Assembly: GCA_030426945.1 (NCBI GenBank)
Contig: JAUHXL010000017.1
Span: 1 to 36,152 of the forward strand
Origin: a bacterium
GTDB taxonomy: Bacteria > Myxococcota_A > Bradymonadia > UBA7976 > UBA1532
Length of the DNA: 36,152 bases
Reading direction: 5' to 3'
Below the pieces are notes generated by a model, which made no database searches, was not told where the DNA came from, and saw nothing but the letters and a program-made list of their open reading frames with translations. Of this stretch, positions 1 through 8,073 are shown in pieces (position 1 is the stretch's first letter; each line of letters begins with the position of its first letter). A program made the position numbers and the translations under genes.

Positions 1-304
1 GGAGCGTGTCCGGACCGGTCGACCGCCTGGAACACTCTGTCCGGCGCTGGCGGGTCTCAATCCCCTCGATAGCGGGGAGCGTGTCCGGACGGTCACGGGT
101 CTGGCCGGCGCCTCGGCGCTGGCCGTGTCTCAATCCCCTCGATAGCGGGGAGCGTGTCCGGACCTCTTGCCGGCCTGCGGGCCGGCCGTCGTGGCCGTGT
201 CTCAATCCCCTCGATAGCGGGGAGCGTGTCCGGACCTCTCGCGGAACGCGGGGCCGCTGGCCGTCAAGTCTCAATCCCCTCGATAGCGGGGAGCGTGTCC
301 GGAC
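1..304 (-). CRISPR. CRISPR array, leader-proximal end (continues past the left edge)
   Basis: Four complete identical 37-bp repeats lie at 54-90, 127-163, 199-235 and 268-304, plus the last 15 bp of a fifth at 1-15. Spacers are 16-53 (38 bp), 91-126 (36), 164-198 (35) and 236-267 (32). Each repeat contains TCCCC and GGGGA arms around an 8-nt loop, so the RNA can form a 5-bp stem. Read on the minus strand the repeat ends in ATTGAGAC, which matches the usual 8-nt crRNA 5' handle of Cas6-processed arrays. I therefore infer minus-strand transcription, with the newest spacer being 236-267, next to the leader. The array lies directly downstream of the RT gene of the minus-strand cas operon. All copies seen are perfect, so the degenerate distal end must lie beyond position 1. 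Confidence 0.97.
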
Positions 305-480
305 CCTACCCCAAATTTCCCCAGCCGATCCAGCCGCTTGAACACCCGTTTGCGCGGACCTCGGGTGGGTCAATGACGACCCCCTCCCCCAATTTAGAAG
401 CGCACCCCGAACCGGACCCGCAAGCACCTGATACTCAACACGAAAAAGAAATGTTGGTCTAGCGCGAACCTCGACCGGTT
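305..480 (-). promoter_or_regulatory. CRISPR leader region
   Basis: This gap between the first (leader-side) repeat and the RT gene has no convincing ORF. It is more AT-rich than its surroundings, with a T-rich run on the minus strand around 440-455 and two related motifs, CCCCAAATTTCCCC at about 309-322 and CCCCCAATTT at about 384-393. Its place on the handle-distal side of the array, and its composition, fit a leader carrying the pre-crRNA promoter and integration-anchoring motifs. I cannot fix a -35/-10 pair with confidence. The rest of the gap (481-687) holds a small palindrome, GGATCGATCC at 527-536, and the hairpin at 624-651. Confidence 0.6.
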
Positions 481-623
481 CATGCGGTTTCGCGGCGATC
501 ACGGAGATCCGCGCTTCAGTCACACTGGATCGATCCGCCAGTCGCCACACCACGCGGCGCAGACCCACTCCGAACGGCGCCCTGCAGCCGGCACCCGCTT
601 CGTGCTTCCGCGACCGCGGTGGG

Positions 624-651
624 GCCGGGCGGCGCGCGGACGCCGCCCGGC
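624..651 (-). terminator. GC-rich hairpin downstream of the RT gene
   Basis: Arms GCCGGGCGGC (624-633) and GCCGCCCGGC (642-651) form a perfect 10-bp stem with an 8-nt loop, starting 36 nt after the RT stop codon in the direction of transcription. There is no U-tract, so it is not a classical intrinsic terminator. It could be a transcript-stabilising or pause hairpin closing the cas operon before the array promoter. Confidence 0.4.
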
Positions 652-687
652 GGTGCAGGTTGTCAACGAGCTCGTCGGGACGCGGTG

Positions 688-3600
688 TCACACCTCGATG
701 ATGAACCGGGGCGTCTGGCCCGGGCGCCGGACCAGCCAGCCTTGCGCCACGCGAAGCCTATCACCGCCCGCCTGGTCGAACAACGCGTCGAGCGCCGCTT
801 CGGCGCGCTCGAGTCCGCGCTGGGCGTCGTCGACCTGCCGGCGCGCGTTGGCCACCTTCTTCAGGAGCGCCTGCACGTCCGAGCCGTCCCCCGGGGGGAC
901 CGCCTGGGCGGGCGCGTTCGACGCAGCGCTCGATGGGCCGCTGGCTCCGACCGCCACGATCTTCTCTGCGCGGGCGGTCGTCCCGGCTGAGGGCGGGGCC
1001 GCCGCGTCGCTCGCGCTCGCAGCGGCGCTCGGGCCGTTCCCGCCCCGCGTGGGTTCGCCGCTGGGCATGGTGTCGTCGGCTGCACCGGCGGCCTCGTGCG
1101 CTCGCGCGGCGCGGCGGGCCTCGACCTCGGCCGCCGGCATCCGGCGCGGGCGAAGTGGGGCGTTCGACGGGTTCGCCTCGCCATGCGGCTGCGGCTGGGC
1201 TGGCCCTTCGGGCGTCGCCCGCGCTGCCGCCTCGGCGCCCGCCGCCGGCTCGGTCGACGCTTCGGGGCGCCGCGACGCGGTCGGTCGCGCCCCGCCCGTC
1301 TTCCCCTTCCGCGCCTTCCGCGGCTCCGGAAACCCACCGACCTCGTCCACCCTGAGCGTGTGCAGCACCGGCGTCGGGTACGCCCCGGGTCGCAGCTCGA
1401 CGAACCGACAGTCGCAGCCCACCTGCTGCGCGATGGGCGCGTGGCGGCGGCGGATGCTGGCGCAGCTGATCGGGCAGCCGGGCACGCGCCGGAGGCGATG
1501 CTCGATGCGCGGCGCGCGATCGCCCGTCGGCTCGAGCAGGGTCGCCAGCGTGGGCAGCCGCTGCACTTCGGGCAGGTGCAGCAGGCTCTCGTACAAGGTG
1601 GCGCGCTCGGTGCCCTCGAGGCGGCCGAGCTCGAGCGCCTTGCCGGCCAGCGCCCGCAGCACGCCACAGCCCTCGAGCACGCGCCGGCCGTCCGGCAGGT
1701 CGGCCAGCGCGATGCGCGGATCGAAGCGTTGGGGCGCCCCGCCCTCGCCCCGCCCGATGTCCGCGCGCCCGAACAACACGCGCAGCACCGCGGCCTGCTC
1801 GGTCGCCGCGGCCCGCACCACCGCGGCCGGATTTTCACCCGGCTCGCGCAGGTCGTGGTCGAACCAGCGGCTGGGCCCACCCCGTGGATCTCGACCCAGC
1901 GGCAGCGGCACCCAGGGTCCGCTGCCCGGGCGCACCCGATCCTGTGCCGGCGTGCGCAGGCGCACCAGGTCGGGGGGCGGCGGGCCGACCTCGTCCTCGA
2001 TGCGCACCCAGGCCGCGCGCACGCGGCGCAGCGGCTCGGGGCGCTCGAAGAAGACCCACAGGCGCCGGCCGCGGCGCCCGGTGTCTTCGAGGTGCGCCAT
2101 CAGCCCGTGACGGCGGGCGGCGCGCGCGAGGCGCAGCGCGTCGTCGTGGGCCAGCGCCTCGAGCGCCTGCCAGCGGTGCTTGGGTGCCTGCGTCTGGCCG
2201 GGCTGGGGCAGCAGCGCAGCGCGGCGCACGCGCACCTCGAGGCAGCCGAAGCCGACGGTGCCGTCGGCGCGCACCGGCAGCACGCCGCGGCGACGGCCGC
2301 CGGCGAGGTGGTCCAGCACGTCGTCGACGCCGAGGGGCCGATGCACCCGGTCGAAGCGCGCGTGGCCCTCGGCGTCCTCGCGCTCGCTGAGGTGCAGCGC
2401 CTCGGCGCCGGCGAAGCGTGCCAGCCAGCGCTCGGCGTCATCGGGGCTGCCCCCTGCGGTGGGGCTGGTGGGCGACGGCGCGGCGCGCGACCGCCGCAGC
2501 ACGTCGGCGAAGGCGGTGGCGCCGCAGGCGGCGAAGGCGCGCGCGGCCGGGCCGTCGGCGCCCCACAGCGTGGCGACGGCCGACGCCTCGACGCCCAGCG
2601 CGGTGGCCAGCTCGTCGGTCGACGCGCCGGCGCGCAGGGCGGCGCGCGCCTCGACCAACGCCGCGTGATCCTGGTCGAAGCGGGTCCACAGGCGCACCAG
2701 CGCCAGCCCCGCCGCGGGGGCGTCGAGGGGGCCGTCGGCGAGCGCCACGCGGGCCTCGGCCCAGGCGGGTACGGTGCTCGCTTCGAGGTCGGCGCCCTGC
2801 CCGAGCAGCGCCGCGGCGATGCCCGCCGGCGTGGCCAGGTGCGTCGGGCGCGGGACGCCGTACCAGGCGTGCCAGCGGGCGGCCCATGACGCGAGCTCGC
2901 CGACGTCGGCCAGCCGATCCACGGCGCCGGCCTCGTAGGCGCGGGCCGCGCCGCGCGTCCAGCCGCGGCCGTGGGCGTCGAAGTGGACGCCGAGGAACTC
3001 GAAGCCCGCGCCGATGGGCGCGCGGCGGGTCTTCCGGGTGTTGAGGCGCAGGCCCAGCGGGAGCAGCGTCTGCGCGATGAGATCGGCGGCGTCACCCAGG
3101 TGCGGGGCTTCGCGGCCGAGCACCACGAGGTCGTCGCCGTAGCGGTGGTAATCGAGGCCCGCGTCGCGCGCCGCCGCGTCGAGCGGCGCCAGGTAGATGT
3201 TGGACAGCAAGGGCGACAGGGCGCTGCCCTGGCTGGCGCCCAGACCGGGATCGTGGAAGACGCCACCCTGCGCGACGCCGGCGGCGAGCGTTCGGCGCAC
3301 CAGCTCGAGGGCGCCCTCGTCGACGCCGTCGGCGCCGAGCTGGGCGAGCAGGCGGTCGCGGTCGATGCGATCGAAGAACTTCTCGATGTCGGCACGCAAC
3401 ACCCAGCGCGCGCCCGCGGCCAGGGCGCGCTCGACCGCGCGCAGGGCGGTGTGGACCCCGCGGCCGGGGCGGTAGGCGTGGGCGGCGGCGTCGAGGGTGG
3501 GCTCGTAACGGGCGCCCAGCGCGAGGGCCAGGGCGCGCTGGACGATCCGGTCGCGGACGGTGGGTACGGCGATCGGGCGGTCGGGGTCGTCGGGCAGGAC

Positions 3601-3816
3601 GACGCGACGGGCGGGGCGCGGGCGCCAATGCAGCTTGCGGAGGGCCGCCGCGAGGCGCTCGAGGCGCTGGGCCGCGTTGGCGGCGAAGTCCTGCACCGAG
3701 AGGCGGTCGATGCCGGGGGCCGAGGCGCGGTCGAGCACGTGATCCCAGGCCTGGTGCAGGGTGGTCAGGTGGGTGGCGCGGTCGAACGTGGTCAGGACGT
3801 CAGACGACGTGGACAT
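688..3816 (-). CDS. CRISPR-associated reverse transcriptase fused to a degenerate primase (AEP) domain
   Basis: The protein is 1042 aa. Residues about 20-290 are a group II intron-like RT: motif A RADIEKFFD (141-149), QGSALSPLLSN (196-206) and the catalytic YGDD (226-229). Residues about 465-665 resemble the archaeo-eukaryotic primase fold of CRISPR-associated primase-polymerases, ending in a Cys cluster (C781, C785, C801, C803) also present in the neighbouring primase gene. The primase active site looks dead: the aligned DxD is E527/R529 and the motif II His is R585. Residues about 830-975 are low-complexity Pro/Ala/Glu/Arg, followed by a predicted coiled coil (about 978-1015). The start is the ATG at 3816, preceded by AGGAG; the longer frame overlaps cas2. 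It lies downstream of cas1-cas2, so a role in RNA-derived spacer acquisition is inferred, but Cas1 is not fused to it. Confidence 0.9.
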   Translation of the reverse strand: MSTSSDVLTTFDRATHLTTLHQAWDHVLDRASAPGIDRLSVQDFAANAAQRLERLAAALRKLHWRPRPARRVVLPDDPDRPIAVPTVRDRIVQRALALALGARYEPTLDAAAHAYRPGRGVHTALRAVERALAAGARWVLRADIEKFFDRIDRDRLLAQLGADGVDEGALELVRRTLAAGVAQGGVFHDPGLGASQGSALSPLLSNIYLAPLDAAARDAGLDYHRYGDDLVVLGREAPHLGDAADLIAQTLLPLGLRLNTRKTRRAPIGAGFEFLGVHFDAHGRGWTRGAARAYEAGAVDRLADVGELASWAARWHAWYGVPRPTHLATPAGIAAALLGQGADLEASTVPAWAEARVALADGPLDAPAAGLALVRLWTRFDQDHAALVEARAALRAGASTDELATALGVEASAVATLWGADGPAARAFAACGATAFADVLRRSRAAPSPTSPTAGGSPDDAERWLARFAGAEALHLSEREDAEGHARFDRVHRPLGVDDVLDHLAGGRRRGVLPVRADGTVGFGCLEVRVRRAALLPQPGQTQAPKHRWQALEALAHDDALRLARAARRHGLMAHLEDTGRRGRRLWVFFERPEPLRRVRAAWVRIEDEVGPPPPDLVRLRTPAQDRVRPGSGPWVPLPLGRDPRGGPSRWFDHDLREPGENPAAVVRAAATEQAAVLRVLFGRADIGRGEGGAPQRFDPRIALADLPDGRRVLEGCGVLRALAGKALELGRLEGTERATLYESLLHLPEVQRLPTLATLLEPTGDRAPRIEHRLRRVPGCPISCASIRRRHAPIAQQVGCDCRFVELRPGAYPTPVLHTLRVDEVGGFPEPRKARKGKTGGARPTASRRPEASTEPAAGAEAAARATPEGPAQPQPHGEANPSNAPLRPRRMPAAEVEARRAARAHEAAGAADDTMPSGEPTRGGNGPSAAASASDAAAPPSAGTTARAEKIVAVGASGPSSAASNAPAQAVPPGDGSDVQALLKKVANARRQVDDAQRGLERAEAALDALFDQAGGDRLRVAQGWLVRRPGQTPRFIIEV

Positions 3817-3896
3817 GGGTGCTCCTGGTGTCGAGCGCGCCGCCGGTGCGCACCACCGGCCGCCCACGGTCGGTGGCCGACGGGGTCGGTACGGCG

Positions 3897-3917
3897 GACT
3901 CGAGGACGCCTCGAGTC
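3897..3917. other. Perfect 9-bp inverted repeat between cas2 and the RT gene
   Basis: Arms GACTCGAGG (3897-3905) and CCTCGAGTC (3909-3917) enclose a 3-nt loop. It sits in a 212-bp gap in an operon whose other genes mostly overlap, so it may be an operator, a processing hairpin or part of a structured leader for the RT cistron. A second, shorter inverted repeat (CCGGTG/CACCGG) lies closer to the RT start, around 3844-3860. Confidence 0.5.
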
Positions 3918-3924
3918 GGCGAGG

Positions 3925-3957
<33 letters not shown>

Positions 3958-4028
3958 GAAGGACGTCGCGGCGTACCGGCGCCACGAGGCAACTCCATGC
4001 CGCGGCACGACGGCGCGGGTCGGTTTGC

Positions 4029-4307
4029 TCAGACGACGACATCGGTGTCTCCCGGCGGCAGGGGCTCGGCGGTGCCGATCAGGTCCATGCGGCCGATGCA
4101 GCCGCGGCACAGGTGGTAGACGCGGACGGTGTCGGTGGTGGGGTCGATGGTGCCGTCGACCATGCTCAGCAGGCGGGGGTAGCGGGCGTCGGGCAGGTGG
4201 CCCTCGAAGACGGACTTCTGAACCGGGCGCAGGTAGCCCTTCAGGCGGCGGTGCAGGCGGTCGCGGCGGGCGTCCGAGACGACGTCGTAGCAGAGGACGA
4301 GGTACAC
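4029..4307 (-). CDS. cas2: CRISPR adaptation protein Cas2
   Basis: This 92-aa protein matches the usual Cas2 size. It begins MYLVLCYDV, with the conserved Asp at position 8 at the end of the first strand, followed by the usual RLHRRL and VQKSVFEG segments of the ferredoxin-like fold. Cas2 bridges two Cas1 dimers in the integrase complex that inserts spacers at the leader end of the array. It starts with GTG at 4307, 3 nt after the cas1 stop, and is coupled to cas1. A Cys-x-x-Cys pair (HLCRGC) near residues 66-70 is not a general Cas2 feature. Confidence 0.96.
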   Translation of the reverse strand: MYLVLCYDVVSDARRDRLHRRLKGYLRPVQKSVFEGHLPDARYPRLLSMVDGTIDPTTDTVRVYHLCRGCIGRMDLIGTAEPLPPGDTDVVV

Positions 4308-4310
4308 GGC

Positions 4311-5354
4311 TCAGCGCAGGACGAAGGGCGTGTAGGTATCGTCCGTGCCCTCGAGGCGGCGGACGAGCGCGTGGGCGTGGGCGTCGAGCAGGTCGAGCAG
4401 CGTGTGGCGGGCGTCCTGGTCGGGGTGATCGAAGCGGGTGCGCAGCAGCGCGCCGTAGGCGCGGAGGAAGACGGCGCGGCCGTTGGGGCCGAGGTGGGTG
4501 GCGGGGCCGAGCTCGGGGCCGCCGCGGGGGTCGGTGGCGTCGGCGGGGTCGATGTCGGGGTGGACGAAGTCGGCGGGCTGGAGCTGCCGGCGGTTGACCA
4601 GGCGCAGGACGAGGCGGTCGACGAGGGGGCGGAAGGGCTCGAGGACGTCGAGGGCCAGCGACGGGCGGCGGTCGTCGGGGGGGTGCAGCGCGCCGAGGGC
4701 GGGGTCGAGCCCGGCGCGGCGCAGCGCGGACTCGACGCGGTTGCCCAGCAGGACGTAGCCGAAGGACAGGCAGGCGTTGAAGGGGTCGCGGGGCGGGCGG
4801 CGGCTGCGGCGCTCGAAGGCCATGTCGGGGTGGGCGACGGCTTTGGCGAGGGCGCGGTAGTGGAGCGCTGCGGCCTGCCCCTCGGCGCCGCGGAGGGCGT
4901 CGAGGTCGGCGGGTTGGTCGATGCGCGCGACGAGGCGGCCCAGCGCGACGACGGCAGCCGTCAGCGCCGCGTCGGCGCGTTCGCGGGCGAGGCGCTGCAG
5001 CAGCGCACGCTGGTTGACCAGCTTGCCCCGCACCACGTCCCGCGCCAGCGCCAGCGCGAAGGTCGGGTCGGCCAGCGCGCGGTACTGCGCCAGCCGGCGG
5101 CGCGCCGTGGCCGGGGCCGGCGGTGAGAGGCGGCCGAGCACCCTGCCCTTCGGCGTCAGCAGCAGGATCTCGACGCCGGCGCGCAGCGCGGCGGTGCGGG
5201 CGGCGGCGGTCAGCTCGATGGCGCCGTAGAGCTGGATCTCGTCGACCTCGTGCACGGGCTGCGTGCTGAGGGTGTGGTGGCCGTGGCGGACGACGAAGGC
5301 CTGCGCGTGCGCGGTGAGCGTGGCGCCCTCGCGTTGGACGGCGAGCAGGCCCAT
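4311..5354 (-). CDS. cas1: CRISPR integrase Cas1
   Basis: This 347-aa Cas1 has the metal-binding residues expected of the family: E158 in the GAEGQAA helix, H224 in GALHPP, and D236/E239 in LALDVLEPFRP. The SFGYVLLGNRVE helix lies between the first two. The N-terminal beta-rich domain (about 1-80) and helical catalytic domain are both present. The ATG at 5354 overlaps the TGA of the upstream primase gene by 1 nt (TGATG), so translation of cas1 may depend on that interrupted gene. It catalyses spacer integration with Cas2; here the RT is a separate polypeptide. The longer upstream frame is only a shadow of the primase gene. Confidence 0.97.
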   Translation of the reverse strand: MGLLAVQREGATLTAHAQAFVVRHGHHTLSTQPVHEVDEIQLYGAIELTAAARTAALRAGVEILLLTPKGRVLGRLSPPAPATARRRLAQYRALADPTFALALARDVVRGKLVNQRALLQRLARERADAALTAAVVALGRLVARIDQPADLDALRGAEGQAAALHYRALAKAVAHPDMAFERRSRRPPRDPFNACLSFGYVLLGNRVESALRRAGLDPALGALHPPDDRRPSLALDVLEPFRPLVDRLVLRLVNRRQLQPADFVHPDIDPADATDPRGGPELGPATHLGPNGRAVFLRAYGALLRTRFDHPDQDARHTLLDLLDAHAHALVRRLEGTDDTYTPFVLR

Positions 5355-6790
5355 CAGCGCACCTGCCTTCGGGGCTCGCGGATGTGCAGCAGGGGCGTCG
5401 GGTACAGGTCGGGGCTGTGGTCGAAGGCGCAGTGGCAGCCGACGCGCAGGGTGACGTGCGGGATGCGGGCGCGGATGCGGGCGCACGAGATGGGGTGGCC
5501 GCGCAGGGGGCGGCGCAGGAGGTCGGCGGTGGGCGCCTCGGGGCAGCGATGCATCAGGCCGTTGAACACGGCCGGACCTTCGGGCAGGTGGCCGACGACG
5601 TGGCGCAGGACGGTGCGCTCGTCGTGGGTGAGGCGGCGCTCGGCGCGGGTGGTCTCGGCGAGGGCGGCGAGGACGGGGCACGCGAGCAGCAGGCGGCCGA
5701 AGTCGGGGTCGGCCTCGGGTTGGGGCTGGCGCGGCAGTACGCGCACGGCCGGGAGCGCGGAGGTCGCGGCGGCGCGCGCCGGCGGATCGGCCGCAGTGGG
5801 CGCGTCGCGCAGGCGCGCAAGGGCGTCGAGGACGGCCTCGTGGCTGACGGTCGGCGGCGCGCGCAGCGTGGGCCAGGGATCGTCGACGACCTGACCGTCG
5901 CCGTCGAGGAGCGCCGAGCGCCGGCCGCTGCGGCGGTGGATGCCGAGGGGCAGCTTGACCAGGTTGCCGAGGCCGTCCTCGGGCACGGTGGCCTGCTTGG
6001 GGAAGAACTCGAGGTGCAGTGATTTGGGCACGGGCAGCGCGCGGCGGAGGGCGCGCCCGAGGTGCAGCAGCAGGCGCGCGGGGATGGGGCGCTCGCAGAT
6101 GCCCCACAGGTGGCGGCCCTTGTAGCCGCTGTCGAAGAGGAGTGTCGGCAGGCCGAGCTCGGCGAGGCGCGCGCGCAGGTCGTGGGCGGTGGCGGCGACG
6201 GTGGTGCGGAGCGCGTCGCGGGCGGCGGCGTCGCGGCGGGCGCCTTCGAGGGCGCGCTTGGTGATGTCGAGGTCGAGGACGAAGAAGGTGCAGGTGTCGT
6301 CGACGCGGACGAGTTAGCTGCCGACGGTGACCTTGCCGGCGAGGTGGTCGGCGACGATGGCCGGCGTCAGCGGGGTGCGGACCGGCGCGTAGCCGCCGCG
6401 GCCGCGCTGGGGGTCGAACCACTGGCGCGCGTGGACGCCCTCGCGGCCGGCGAACAGGTGGACGAAGCGGGCGCGGTCGGCGAGGTCGGGGTCAGTGGGC
6501 GGGGCGTGCGCGGGGGCCGGGGCGATGTCGAGGCCGAGGGCCGAGAGCTCGGCTTCGAGGGCGGCGGCCTCGGCGGTGAGGGCCGGATCGTCGGGCGCCT
6601 CGGCCAGGCCGGCGTGGAGCTGATCGCGGGCCTGGTGGAGGGCGCCGACCTCGAGGGCCAGGTGAATCCAGGGGACGCGGTCGGGGCCGTGGGGGGCCGC
6701 GCGGGCGAGCGCGGCGGTGAGGGCGGCGTGGGCGCCGTCGAGGTCGTCGGCGGCGGCGAGGGCGCGGATGGCCGCGGTGTCGGGGCTCAC
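5354..6790 (-). pseudogene. CRISPR-associated primase-polymerase (CAPP-like) split by an in-frame TAA
   Basis: The reading frame is 478 codons long and open except for TAA at 6316-6314 (codon 159). Both sides are in the same frame and read as one archaeo-eukaryotic primase: FAGREGVHARQW and GGYAPVRTPLTP before the stop, and VDDTCTFFVLDLDI (catalytic D173/D175), SGYKGRHLW (motif II His) and GNLVKLPLG after it. A four-Cys C-terminal element (MHRC, HPISC, GCHC) follows, as in the RT-linked copy. In related proteins an aromatic residue follows VG-S/V, so Tyr TAC to TAA is the simplest explanation. GTG at 6790 overlaps the upstream TGA (GTGA), and the TGA at 5354 overlaps the cas1 ATG. Family members are thought to help make or extend DNA for spacer acquisition. 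It could be a real null allele, a split protein (internal ATG at 6031) or a sequencing error. Confidence 0.85.
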
Positions 6791-8070
6791 CGGGGGGCCG
6801 CCGTGGGCAGCTGGGGGAACGGCGCGCGACCGTTGAAGGCCACGCGCTGGAACGCGGGCAGCACCTCGGCTTCGAACCAGGCGCGTGCCCTGCCCGCCTC
6901 GGTCGCGCCGATGGGCGTGAAGCCGTGGGCGAAGATCGAGTGGTTGCGGCGCTGGGTGAACTCGAGGCGCGTCTTGTCGGTCGCGCGGCCGACCTCGGCG
7001 AGGGGGCCGTCGAGGCGGCCGATGGCGGTCCAGGCGTTGTGGAGGCCGAGCTTGCGCTTGCCGTCGTGGCCGAGACCGACGAGGTCGGCCAGGTGCTCGT
7101 CGGCGGGCGCGTCGCCGGTGTCGATGGCGTGGTCGAAGCGCAGGGTCCACTGGGCGATCCACTCGAGGGTGCGGTACAGCAGCAGCACCTCGGTGTCGTG
7201 GCGGCCGACGGCGGCGCGGCGAGCGCTGGCGAGGTACAGGTCGTGGATGCGCAGGGCCTGGATGCGGCGCGCGCCCTTGTCGCTGGTGGCCGCGGACGGG
7301 TCGCGCATCTGGCCCAGGGCGCCGACGAGGGGGCCGCCGAGGTCGCGCGCGTAGGGCTCCAACAGGTCGAAGGCGCGCGCGTGGTCGAAGGCGTCCCAGG
7401 CGGCCAGGCCGCGGCTGAGCGTCAGCAGTCGCTGCGACGCGGGCGACTTGCGGTCGAGGCCGTCGATCAGGCGCTCGGCCTCGCCGTAGGCGAAGCGCGC
7501 CCAGGCGCGCTCGGCCTCGCGCACGCGCCAGCTCGACGCCAGCGCGTGGCCGTCGATGTGTTGGCTCGACTCGTGGCCGTCGCGCACGCGGACGAGATCC
7601 TGGCGCGGGCCGGTGACCAGGTAGAGCTCGATGCCGCCGACCAGGACCGCCGCGTGGAAGAGCGCCGCCGACATGGTCTTCGTGCCGCCGGTGTAGTCGA
7701 TGCGGACGTCGGGCACGCCGTCGTCGTGGCGCAGGCGCTCGAGCAGCGTCGTGATGCGCGCCACCGCCTCGGGCGCGTCGTCGGCGGGCACCTCGAGGAC
7801 GGCGAAGCGGTCGGACGGCAGGTCGGTCTGGGTGGGGATGTTGGGCAGGTCGGGCGGACCGCCGAGCGCGCTGTGGCAGACGTTGCCGTCGGCCGTGATC
7901 TGCGTGTGGGAGCCGACGCCGCGCGGGCCGGCGGCGGGGTTGTCCTGGCTGCAGACGAACCAGACGAAGGCGGGCTGGTGGCGCCGCACCGCCTTCACGA
8001 TCGGGGCGTGGCTGCCGCCGACGGTGACGACGAGGACGCGGTCGGGGCGGGCGGGCGCTGGGTCGGACAT
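6787..8070 (-). CDS. CARF-HEPN nuclease of the TIGR02710 (Cas02710) type
   Basis: This 427-aa protein starts RVLVVTVGGSHAPIVKAV (11-28) and has IDYTGGTKTMSAAL (124-137), the two ligand-contacting loops of a CARF domain as found in the TIGR02710 family. The C-terminal helical part carries RRNHSIFAHG (374-383), an R-x6-H HEPN ribonuclease motif (R375, H382). The inferred role is to bind cyclic oligoadenylate made by Cas10 and degrade RNA non-specifically, as Csm6 and Csx1 do; the ligand ring size cannot be told from sequence. It starts with ATG at 8070, 3 nt after the preceding gene, and its stop overlaps the primase start. It is the only recognisable cOA sensor in the locus. Confidence 0.85.
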   Translation of the reverse strand: MSDPAPARPDRVLVVTVGGSHAPIVKAVRRHQPAFVWFVCSQDNPAAGPRGVGSHTQITADGNVCHSALGGPPDLPNIPTQTDLPSDRFAVLEVPADDAPEAVARITTLLERLRHDDGVPDVRIDYTGGTKTMSAALFHAAVLVGGIELYLVTGPRQDLVRVRDGHESSQHIDGHALASSWRVREAERAWARFAYGEAERLIDGLDRKSPASQRLLTLSRGLAAWDAFDHARAFDLLEPYARDLGGPLVGALGQMRDPSAATSDKGARRIQALRIHDLYLASARRAAVGRHDTEVLLLYRTLEWIAQWTLRFDHAIDTGDAPADEHLADLVGLGHDGKRKLGLHNAWTAIGRLDGPLAEVGRATDKTRLEFTQRRNHSIFAHGFTPIGATEAGRARAWFEAEVLPAFQRVAFNGRAPFPQLPTAAPR

Positions 8071-8073
8071 GGG

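Noticed and set aside
482-2110. Long plus-strand frame (542 codons) antisense to the RT gene
   Set aside because: It is Arg/Ser/Pro-rich with no motifs. Long antisense frames are expected in this base composition, and the opposite strand carries recognisable RT and primase motifs.
6314-6316. Stop codon recoding (selenocysteine or pyrrolysine)
   Set aside because: The codon is TAA, which is not used for either, and the expected residue is an ordinary aromatic.
5355-6422. Upstream extension of the cas1 frame to 703 codons
   Set aside because: The extension is Arg/Pro-rich nonsense overlapping the primase frame; Cas1 homology starts at the ATG at 5354.
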